Shown in pieces: positions 1 to 5,477 of a stretch of 24,259 bases of DNA; position 1 is the first letter of the stretch; every line of letters starts with the position of its first letter. The stretch is from CAYJRR01 sp964372275 [NCBI: uncultured bacterium] (GTDB lineage: Bacteria > CAYJRR01), in contig CAYJRR010000072.1 in assembly GCA_964372275.1 (NCBI GenBank), positions 1 to 24,259 on the forward strand. The letters run 5' to 3'. The notes under the pieces are model-generated. The model was not told the origin of the DNA and made no database searches. It saw nothing but the letters and a program-made list of their open reading frames with translations. The position numbers were made by a program, and so were the translations under genes.

Positions 1-298
1 CGACGAAGACGAGCCCGTCGATCCCCTTGAGCAGCTTCTTGCGGATCGCGGCGTGCTCCCACGCGCCGGGAGCGGTGTGCACGTCGAGGTAGGTCGGCGC
101 GCCCTTGACCTCCCCCAGGTTCACCGGCAGGAGCTCGAACTCGCCGTTGGGCCGCGTCACGTCGAAACGCTCGACCTCCCCCTTCTGGTCCGACTTGAGG
201 CGCCCGCCGACGTAGGTGAGCGTGGTCGTCTTTCCGGCGCCCGGTGGGCCCCACAGGAGGATCCTCGCGTGAATGCCGCCGTCTCTCGCCGCGCCCAT
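1..298 (-). CDS. MglA-like small Ras-family GTPase, 5' part only (runs off the left edge)
   Basis: The first 99 residues are visible. A P-loop GPPGAGKT lies at residues 17-24 after a hydrophobic strand. A second motif, DVHTAPG (residues 72-78), matches the switch II region of MglA-type GTPases (D-x-x-T-x-PG), followed by IRKKLLKGIDGLVFV, the strand where MglA proteins read LKGVDGVVFV. MglA family members bind GTP and set cell polarity or motility in myxobacteria; many non-motile phyla carry homologues of unknown role. The ATG at 298 lies 13 bases after the stop of the helical-repeat gene on the same strand, so the two are probably co-transcribed. The G4 and G5 motifs lie outside the window, so completeness cannot be judged. 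Assignment to the family is firm; the biological role here is unknown. Confidence 0.85.
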   Translation of the reverse strand, partial: MGAARDGGIHARILLWGPPGAGKTTTLTYVGGRLKSDQKGEVERFDVTRPNGEFELLPVNLGEVKGAPTYLDVHTAPGAWEHAAIRKKLLKGIDGLVFV

Positions 299-311
299 CG
301 ACCGTCTCGCC

Positions 312-1367
312 CTAGCGGTTCCCCGATTTCTGCGTGTAAAGCTGCCGCGCCATCGTCTTCACCACACCGGGGATGTTCGGATTCTTGGCCAGGAGCCCCA
401 GGTCGGCGAGCTTCACGTTCTTGATCATGGCGACGGCGATCGCCTGCGGCGTCTTCGGATTGGAGACGAGCCCCAGCTGGATCTCGTAGTTCTTGCACCA
501 GTCCCGGTTCTTGGCGATCGCCCGCAGCACGTCGCTCGAGACCTGCCGGCTCTTGGAGAGCGCGATCACCTCGCCGTCGGTGAGCCGCCCGGAGTTGAGC
601 ACCGCGCCGACCACGATCTTGTTCGTCTCGCGCACCAGGATCTGGCGCACCTCCTTGTTGGCCCGGTAGGCGAGCTTCACCTTCTGCGAGACCGTCATCG
701 CGGCCAGCCGCTGCAGGAGCGAGAGTTTCTTCTCCTCGGAAGCGGGGGCCGCGTCGTCGGAGGTCATCTCCGGGGAGAACGTCTCGTCCCCGATCACCTC
801 CTGGACCAACGCCGGCGAGACCTCCTCGGGCAGCCCCGCGACCTTCGCTTCGACGCCGGTCGGGAGGACCCCCGACATCTGCAGGAAAGCGACGGTGACG
901 TCGATCAGCGACTTGGGGGTCACCGGGTTCTTCTTGAGGGCGTCGAGAATCTGCGGCGCCTGCAGCAGGCGCTCCTGGTTCTTGCCGACGATCTCGACGA
1001 TCTTGAGCGACCGACTCTGCTCCGCGACAAAGACCAGGGTGTCGTCGGAGATCTGCTTGCGCAGCACGAGGAACTCGAGCAAGTCCTCGTCCTGCATCCG
1101 CGTCCGCGCCACCAGATCGATCACACCGGCGTGGGTCTTGGAGTCGATCGCCCCCTTGAGCAGGTTGGCCGGCGTTCCGCCCAGCGCCGTCGCCGCCGCC
1201 TTCGCAATCGCGGAGTCTGCGTCGAGGGTGAGGGCGTACTGGATGGCGAGGAGGTCCCGGGGGGTCGCTCCGGGCACGATCCCGCGCGCCGCCATCATCC
1301 GCATCGGCGGCGGGGCGCTCGGATCGATCACCTTTGCGAACTTCGGATCGACCTCGACCGGCTCCAT
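312..1367 (-). CDS. Helical-repeat (HEAT/DUF2336-like) protein paired with MglA-like GTPase
   Basis: The 351-residue protein has no signal peptide and no membrane segment. It is nearly all predicted helix, with recurring blocks of about 35-45 residues in which short helices alternate with DP or NP turns (for example KNPVTPKSLIDV, KNRDWCKNYEIQ, SNPKTPQAIA, KNPNIPGVV). This resembles HEAT or leucine-rich-variant solenoids and DUF2336-like proteins. There is an acidic, Ala-rich linker around residues 200-215. I do not recognise a catalytic motif. It ends 13 bases before the MglA-like GTPase, so a scaffold, effector or regulator of that GTPase is a reasonable guess from position only. Upstream of the ATG there is both a GGAGG sequence close to the start and a TAGGAT -10-like hexamer (1377-1382). 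Start choice is supported by the short divergent spacer to the next gene. Confidence 0.75.
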   Translation of the reverse strand: MEPVEVDPKFAKVIDPSAPPPMRMMAARGIVPGATPRDLLAIQYALTLDADSAIAKAAATALGGTPANLLKGAIDSKTHAGVIDLVARTRMQDEDLLEFLVLRKQISDDTLVFVAEQSRSLKIVEIVGKNQERLLQAPQILDALKKNPVTPKSLIDVTVAFLQMSGVLPTGVEAKVAGLPEEVSPALVQEVIGDETFSPEMTSDDAAPASEEKKLSLLQRLAAMTVSQKVKLAYRANKEVRQILVRETNKIVVGAVLNSGRLTDGEVIALSKSRQVSSDVLRAIAKNRDWCKNYEIQLGLVSNPKTPQAIAVAMIKNVKLADLGLLAKNPNIPGVVKTMARQLYTQKSGNR

Positions 1368-1409
1368 CGCCTCCGAATCCTATATGATCGCATCGTAGGA
1401 GACACCCCC
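1368..1409. promoter_or_regulatory. Short divergent promoter region with overlapping -10-like elements
   Basis: Only 42 bases separate the divergent starts at 1367 (minus) and 1410 (plus). The AT-rich core at 1377-1388 reads TATGAT on the plus strand (1383-1388) and TAGGAT on the minus strand (1382-1377). A good Shine-Dalgarno, AGGAG, lies at 1397-1401, 8 bases before the ATG of the bufferin gene. No convincing -35 was found on either strand. Confidence 0.4.
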
Positions 1410-1709
1410 ATGAACCGATCGTCGCAGAACCGTCGACACCTCACCGGAGCCGCCATCGCCCTGGCGGTCGCGGGGATGTTCGCCGCGGACGCCGCGGCCG
1501 GCGATCGCCCCCGCCGCTCGAAGGAGCGGAACGCCTCCACCAAGGTCCGCTGCGCCGGTATCAACGAGTGCCGAGGAAAGGGGGAGTGCGCCGGCAAGGA
1601 CCACGTCTGCGCCGGCCACAACGCTTGCAAGGGAAAGGGCTGGATCTCGGTGCCGTCGGAGAAGGCATGTACCGACAAGGGCGGCAAGGTCGTCAGCGAT
1701 TCGAAGTGA
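1410..1709 (+). CDS. BufA2-like periplasmic bufferin-type metallophore (orphan)
   Basis: The product is a 99-residue exported peptide. A basic start is followed by a hydrophobic stretch (about residues 11-27) and an AAA-G type signal-peptidase site near residue 30. The mature part carries six cysteines (48, 54, 60, 67, 73, 87) in short repeats such as CAGINEC, CRGKGEC, CAGHNAC and CKGKGW. This spacing and the ending CxxKGG match the BufA2 family. In characterised bufferins, cysteines are modified by the MNIO enzyme BufB (DUF692) with partner BufC, and the product binds copper in the periplasm. No bufB- or bufC-like gene is present in the 22 kb to the right or the 1.4 kb to the left, so this copy is an orphan as far as can be seen. 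The ATG at 1410 is chosen over longer in-frame options because it has AGGAG 8 bases upstream and begins the signal peptide. Confidence 0.8.
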   Translation: MNRSSQNRRHLTGAAIALAVAGMFAADAAAGDRPRRSKERNASTKVRCAGINECRGKGECAGKDHVCAGHNACKGKGWISVPSEKACTDKGGKVVSDSK

Positions 1710-1752
1710 CGGCGCGGGACGGTAGGCTGCTCGCGCATCAAGTCCCCCGGCC

Positions 1753-1787
1753 TTGACGATTGTAGCTACGGGAGCTACATTCAACCT
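1753..1787 (+). promoter_or_regulatory. Promoter and operator of the toxin-antitoxin pair
   Basis: A near-consensus promoter is visible: TTGACG (1753-1758), a 17-base spacer, and TACATT (1776-1781). A perfect 7-base inverted repeat, TGTAGCT (1761-1767) and AGCTACA (1773-1779), separated by 5 bases, fills the spacer and overlaps the -10. The left arm also sits in the self-complementary octamer GTAGCTAC (1762-1769). This is where an autorepressing antitoxin-toxin complex would block RNA polymerase. Transcription would start at or next to the GTG at 1788, so the mRNA is probably leaderless. Confidence 0.75.
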
Positions 1788-2093
1788 GTGATCAGCGTCG
1801 GCGTGCGAGAGGCGAAGAACAACCTCAGCAAGTACCTCCGGGTTGTCGAGCAAGGGGAGGTGGTCCTGATTACGGATCGCGGACGGGTGGTGGCGCAGCT
1901 CCAGGCTCCGACCGTAGGGGGGCCGGCTCATTTCCGCGAGCAAGAGGCGCTGTACCGATTGGCACGTGTCGGTCGGCTGCGGGTCGCCCGCGGACTTCCA
2001 CCGAGCGCCCACCCCGTGGAGGCGCTGCCGGCGCCGAGCGCGCCCATCGATCTCAAGACCGAGCTCGATCGAAGCCGCGAGGATCGGTTCTGA
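1788..2093 (+). CDS. Phd/YefM (VapB-type) antitoxin
   Basis: This 101-residue protein has the classic N-terminus of the Phd/YefM fold: VGVREAKNNLSKYLRVVEQGE, then VVLITDRGRVVAQL, ending near residue 40. That half forms the DNA-binding dimer in the family. The C-terminal half (about residues 45-101) is polar and low in structure with LPAPSAP turns, as expected of a segment that wraps around its toxin. The start is GTG, placed 6 bases after the -10 hexamer with no Shine-Dalgarno. The stop codon overlaps the presumed toxin start (CTGA at 2090-2093), which points to translational coupling. The gene probably represses its own promoter through the inverted repeat at 1761-1779. Confidence 0.85.
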   Translation: MISVGVREAKNNLSKYLRVVEQGEVVLITDRGRVVAQLQAPTVGGPAHFREQEALYRLARVGRLRVARGLPPSAHPVEALPAPSAPIDLKTELDRSREDRF

Positions 2094-2515
2094 TCTACCT
2101 GGACTCCAGCATTCTGCTTCGCGTCTATCTGTCTCAGCCGGGCGTCACCGAGGCGCGCAGCCTGCTCGCTCTTCCGGATCCCAAGATCTCATCCTGGCTG
2201 ATTGCCGTCGAGGTTCCGATCGTCTTGCGCCGCCTCCTCGCGGACCGTCCGTCGGACCGTGCGCTCCTCGACGCCGCGCTCTTGGCCTTCGACGCAGACA
2301 TCCAGGCACTCCACCTGATCTCCGACTTGCCGGAGATTGCCCGCCGGGTTCGAGTGGACGTTCGCCTCAGCGGCTGTCGATCGCTCGACGCCATCCACAT
2401 CGCGACCGCGCTGCTCGCGCAGGAGGAGACGGGCGTCCCGCTATCGCTGGCCACGTTCGACGAAACGCAACGGCGGCTCGCGTCGAGGTTCGGACTCCGA
2501 ACGCTTCCGGCCTGA
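2090..2515 (+). CDS. vapC: PIN-domain ribonuclease toxin (VapC family), apparent CTG start
   Basis: Read from the CTG at 2090 the product is 141 residues and begins with the hallmark PIN strand IYLDSS. All four acidic positions of the PIN active site are present: D5, E41 (in AVEVP), D100 (in SLDAIHIATA) and D124 (in ATFDE). VapC toxins are Mg-dependent endoribonucleases that cut tRNA or rRNA. No ATG, GTG or TTG occurs in frame just upstream, and the first conventional one downstream is TTG at 2225, which would delete the first catalytic Asp and the E41 region. GAGGA (2079-2083) sits 6 bases before the CTG, so CTG initiation is well supported by context; a point-mutated, silenced start is the alternative. 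The last 75 bases overlap coaX on the opposite strand. Confidence 0.85.
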   Translation: MIYLDSSILLRVYLSQPGVTEARSLLALPDPKISSWLIAVEVPIVLRRLLADRPSDRALLDAALLAFDADIQALHLISDLPEIARRVRVDVRLSGCRSLDAIHIATALLAQEETGVPLSLATFDETQRRLASRFGLRTLPA

Positions 2516-3304
2516 TCGGAGCCGATCCGGGTCGATCCGACCCTCGAGCGCTTCCCAGGCTCGACAAAGCCCTTCGAGCGTCAGCGTCGGCACGACGCGC
2601 CCGATTCGCCGCGACAACGGAGCGACCGTCGCCGCGAGACCACCGGTGGCGATCACCCCGACGGTCGTTCCCAGCTGCGACTCGATCCGCGCAATCAGCC
2701 CGTCGATCATCGCCGCGTGCGCCACGAGCAGACCCGACTGCATCGCATGACGCGTGTTCCGGCCGACGACGCGCGGCGGCGCGGCGAGCGGCACTGGGCG
2801 CAGCCGCGCGGCGCGCCAGACCAGGCCTTGCATCGCGGAGGCGATGCCCGGCGCTATGACGCCGCCGACGAAGGCCCCCCGGCGGTCGACGACGTCGAGC
2901 GTCGTCGCGGTGCCGAGGTCGACGACGACGAACGGCGGCCGGAGGAGGCGGAGGGCGGCGAGGCAATTCACCACCCGGTCGACGCCGACCGCCGACGGCC
3001 GATCGACCTTGACCGGGATCCCCAGCGAATCGGCCGCCGTCACGACCCGCGCCGGCCGGCCGAGCAGCCGCGTCGACGCCACCGAGAGAGCGCGGGTCAC
3101 CGCCGGAACGACGCTGCCGACGACCAGCCGCGGACGCGACGTCCCCGGAGAACGGATGCACCGTGCAAGCAGGGCCGCCGCCCGGCCGGGATTCGCGAGT
3201 CGAGTGGTACGAACGCGCCAGGTTCGCCGCAGCCGGCGCCCCTCCCACCGGCCGAAGACGGTGTCGGTGTTCCCCACGTCGGCAACGAGAACGACTGTAT
3301 TCAT
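2441..3304 (-). CDS. coaX: Type III pantothenate kinase
   Basis: The enzyme phosphorylates pantothenate, the first step of coenzyme A synthesis. Type III enzymes are generally not feedback-inhibited by CoA. In 287 residues the family motifs are clear: DVGNT (9-13, phosphate-binding loop), VGVDR (106-110), DLGTATT (129-135), GGVIAPG (147-153) and the closing LTLEGL (241-246). Family members normally end shortly after this last motif; here a tail of about 35 residues, rich in Arg, Ser and Glu, continues to residue 287. Residues 264-287 are encoded antisense to the end of vapC, so the tail is probably an acquired extension. The ATG at 3304 starts directly at the first beta strand; no clear Shine-Dalgarno precedes it. 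In many bacteria coaX follows birA, as it does here after a 418-base interruption. Confidence 0.93.
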   Translation of the reverse strand: MNTVVLVADVGNTDTVFGRWEGRRLRRTWRVRTTRLANPGRAAALLARCIRSPGTSRPRLVVGSVVPAVTRALSVASTRLLGRPARVVTAADSLGIPVKVDRPSAVGVDRVVNCLAALRLLRPPFVVVDLGTATTLDVVDRRGAFVGGVIAPGIASAMQGLVWRAARLRPVPLAAPPRVVGRNTRHAMQSGLLVAHAAMIDGLIARIESQLGTTVGVIATGGLAATVAPLSRRIGRVVPTLTLEGLCRAWEALEGRIDPDRLRSGRKRSESEPRREPPLRFVERGQR

Positions 3305-3489
3305 CGCAAGACGTCAGTCTGCATCTGGGCACGCTTCCAGTGAATCGAACGAAAGGGTGTTCACAGCCCCACGCGGAGTCCCTGGATACAACGGAATGGG
3401 TACGTGCATAGCATGGCCGAGGACCTGGCATCTTGGCTGCTTTTCGGGCGGCAAACGCGCTTCCGAAGCCACCAAACCAAGACCCTTCG

Positions 3490-3544
3490 CCCTCTAGCAC
3501 CAACTGTCACCCATGTCTCTAGAGGGTTCTGTCGCCTATGTCTC
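3490..3544. repeat. Direct and inverted repeats, possible IS end remnant
   Basis: Two 16-base direct repeats, CTGTCACCCATGTCTC (3504-3519) and CTGTCGCCTATGTCTC (3529-3544), are identical at 14 positions and start 25 bases apart. The perfect inverted repeat CCCTCTAG (3490-3497) and CTAGAGGG (3519-3526) flanks the first copy. Repeated units of this kind are, as I recall, found at ends of IS481-like insertion sequences. No transposase frame accompanies them, so this would be a scar or solo end. Confidence 0.45.
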
Positions 3545-3564
3545 CGCTTGCACCCGCGGGGAAG

Positions 3565-3612
3565 GGAGCCGGAGTCGGAGCCGGAACGTGACCGGAAGGG
3601 AACGTGACCGAG
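3565..3612. repeat. Degenerate hexanucleotide purine-rich repeat
   Basis: The stretch reads as GGAGCC, GGAGTC, GGAGCC, GGAACG, TGACCG and further degenerate six-base units. GGAACGTGACCG occurs twice (3583-3594 and 3599-3610). It resembles the six-base periodic tract at 5416-5475 in the same strand orientation. Confidence 0.6.
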
Positions 3613-3722
3613 ACACTTCAGGCGACGGAGAGTGGCTCCCAGTGCGCTCGTCACAGGAGCTGACAAGGAATTTCCCGCCCGCCCACCTCACGGTCGGATC
3701 GCCGTCCGCCGATTCTGAAATC

Positions 3723-4463
3723 CTACGTAACTTCCCCGGCGGCGATCTCCAGCACGCCCGCGGTCGTCTCCAGGCGCAACGCCCCGCTCGCGGCGATTCC
3801 GCGGGCGACCCCGGTCACCCGCTCCTCGGAAGCGCGTTGCACCGTCACCTTCCGGCCGGCGAGGCGGTCCCGCTCCGCCCACTCGGCGGACAGAGAACGA
3901 AATCCTTCGTTCACAAACCGCCGGTAGACCTCCTCCAACGCCCCGAACAGGGCCGCCTCCAGCTCCTCCCGCCGTACCCCCCTACCCGCCTCGCGCGCCA
4001 GCGTGGTCGCCGTCTCGGCCAGCTCGGGCGGCACCTCGGCGCCGACGTTGATCCCGATCCCCACCACGACACCGGCGAGGCGGCCCCCCTCGGGGGCGAT
4101 TCCGGCTTGGACGACGCTCTCCACCAGCACGCCGGCCACCTTGCGACCGCCCACGAAGACGTCGTTCGGCCACTTGAGCTCGGCTGTGACCGGGGCCACC
4201 TCTTCGATCGCCAGCGCCACCGCCAGACCGATCGCCGGCGCCAGCGGCGGCGCCGCGGCCGGCGGGATCGCGGGGCGGAGCACCACCGACAGATAGAGGT
4301 TTCCCGGCGCGCTGTGCCAGATCCGACCGCGCCGGCCCCTTCCTGCCGTCTGCTCCCGCGCCACGACGACCGTCCCCTCGATCGCACCCTCGGCCAAGAG
4401 CCGCTTGGCCTCGTCGTTGGTCGAGGTCACCACCTCCAACCGGTGCGCCGGCCGGCCGATCAT
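3723..4463 (-). CDS. birA: Biotin--[acetyl-CoA-carboxylase] ligase, catalytic form without HTH domain
   Basis: The enzyme activates biotin with ATP and attaches it to the carrier lysine of biotin-dependent carboxylases. In 246 residues it shows STNDEAK (14-20), the adenylate-binding GRGRRGR (41-47) followed by W-x-S and GNLYLSVVLRP, KWPNDV (97-102, catalytic lysine) and GIGINV (135-140), then the small C-terminal SH3-like domain. The protein starts straight at the catalytic domain, so it lacks the N-terminal winged helix of repressor-type BirA and should not regulate biotin genes. The ATG at 4463 overlaps the nadC stop as ATGA, indicating coupled translation. Confidence in function is high. 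Confidence 0.93.
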   Translation of the reverse strand: MIGRPAHRLEVVTSTNDEAKRLLAEGAIEGTVVVAREQTAGRGRRGRIWHSAPGNLYLSVVLRPAIPPAAAPPLAPAIGLAVALAIEEVAPVTAELKWPNDVFVGGRKVAGVLVESVVQAGIAPEGGRLAGVVVGIGINVGAEVPPELAETATTLAREAGRGVRREELEAALFGALEEVYRRFVNEGFRSLSAEWAERDRLAGRKVTVQRASEERVTGVARGIAASGALRLETTAGVLEIAAGEVT

Positions 4464-5356
4464 CGGCCCCTCCGCCCGGGCCCGGACTCGAGCCGCAGGT
4501 CCAACGAAAGATTCGCGGCGCGAGCGGAGTGGGTGAGCGCGCCGACCGACAGATCGTCGACGCCGGTCGCCGCGAGAGCGGCGATGCGATCGAGGGTGAT
4601 TCCGCCGGAGGCTTCCAACCGCACCGACCGCCCGGCCTTGGCGCGCGCGATCCGCACCATGCGCCGGAGCCCCCCCAACTCGAAGTTGTCGAGCAGGATC
4701 CGCTCCGGGCGAAAGGCCAGCGCCTCCTCGAGCTCGTCCTCCGACTGCACCTCCACCTCGATCGGACGGCCGCCCCCGGCCCTCGCGCGGCGGATCGCCT
4801 CGGCCACCCCGCCGGCGGCGGCGATGTGGTTGTCCTTGATCAACACCGCGTCGTGGAGGCCGAGACGGTGGTTCGACGCGCCTCCGATCCGCACGGCGTA
4901 CTTCTCCAGGTGCCGCCACCCCGGGGTCGTCTTGCGCGTATCGAGAATCCGCACCGGATGCGGGCGCGCCGCCTCGACGAACCTCCTCGCGCCGGTCGCA
5001 ATCCCGGAGAGCCGCTGCAGGAAGTTGAGCGCCGTCCGCTCGGCGGTGAGGATCGAGGCCGCCGGCCCACGCACCTCGGCGACGACCGCTCCGGCCTTCA
5101 CCGCCTGGCCGTCGCGCGCGCGGGCGCGGCCGGCGACGCGGCGGTCGACGGCGGCGAAGACGGCGGCTGCTATCGGCAGCCCGCAGACGACGAGCGGCTC
5201 CTTGGCGACGATACGGCCGACGGCGCGCGTTCCACGCGGGACCGTCAGGCGGCTGGTGAGATCGCCCTGGCGGACGTCGGGACGGCCTTCCCCGCGGAGG
5301 CCCACATCCTCGGCCAGCGCCATGGCGATCAGCCGACGGGCCTGCTCGTAAACCAC
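4460..5356 (-). CDS. nadC: Nicotinate-nucleotide pyrophosphorylase (quinolinate phosphoribosyltransferase)
   Basis: It converts quinolinate and PRPP to nicotinate mononucleotide, CO2 and PPi in de novo NAD synthesis. Family landmarks in order are ALAEDVG, QGDLTS, the RTALNFLQRLSGIAT segment, the active-site DTRKTTPGWRHLEKYAVRIGG block, HRLGLHDAVLIKDNH, EVEV, LDNF and EASGGI near the end. An open frame continues upstream to 5470, but that extra part encodes only Arg-Pro repeats from a hexanucleotide tract, so I place the start at the GTG at 5356 (298 residues, normal family length); ATG 5323 is the next option but cuts the first helix. The gene is followed directly by birA with an ATGA overlap. 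No nadA or nadB is in the window. Confidence 0.92.
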   Translation of the reverse strand: MVYEQARRLIAMALAEDVGLRGEGRPDVRQGDLTSRLTVPRGTRAVGRIVAKEPLVVCGLPIAAAVFAAVDRRVAGRARARDGQAVKAGAVVAEVRGPAASILTAERTALNFLQRLSGIATGARRFVEAARPHPVRILDTRKTTPGWRHLEKYAVRIGGASNHRLGLHDAVLIKDNHIAAAGGVAEAIRRARAGGGRPIEVEVQSEDELEEALAFRPERILLDNFELGGLRRMVRIARAKAGRSVRLEASGGITLDRIAALAATGVDDLSVGALTHSARAANLSLDLRLESGPGRRGR

Positions 5357-5415
5357 GGCCGGGATCGCCTCGCGAGGAGACGACCGGAGGCGTGACCGGG
5401 TTCGGCTGCGCCGGC

Positions 5416-5475
5416 GGGGACGGGGACGGGGACCGGAACGAGGACGCGACCGTGGACGGGGACGGGGCACGGTGA
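5416..5475. repeat. Hexanucleotide-periodic GGGGAC tract between valS and nadC
   Basis: Ten consecutive six-base units read GGGGAC three times, CGGAAC, GAGGAC, GCGACC, GTGGAC, GGGGAC, GGGGCA, CGGTGA. The tract fills most of the 121-base gap between valS and nadC and is translated as Arg-Pro repeats in the spurious upstream extension of nadC. It could act as a structured RNA spacer or simply be slippage-generated simple sequence. Confidence 0.75.
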
Positions 5476-5477
5476 CG

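Larger units (their letters stand above)
3305..3722. other. 418-base non-coding spacer with probable insertion-sequence relic
   Basis: No credible gene is present. The part from about 3305 to 3550 is visibly richer in A and T than its surroundings. It contains a pair of 16-base direct repeats and an 8-base inverted repeat (listed separately) resembling, from memory, the end regions of IS481-type elements. The stretch 3565-3612 is a purine-rich array with roughly six-base periodicity. Open frames such as 3404-3607 have no recognisable domain. The spacer splits the otherwise familiar birA-coaX neighbourhood. Confidence 0.6.

Noticed and set aside
3305-3400. T-arm-like TTCGATTC on the minus strand, suggesting a tRNA
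   Set aside because: The flanking bases do not form a 5-base-pair T stem and no anticodon or acceptor stem could be folded.
3404-3607. Small plus-strand open frame in the birA-coaX spacer
   Set aside because: It covers the direct repeats, has no recognisable domain, no ribosome binding site and no plausible neighbour; treated as part of the IS-like relic.
5357-5470. N-terminal Arg-Pro extension of nadC
   Set aside because: It is translation of the hexanucleotide tract; the family starts at about the GTG at 5356.
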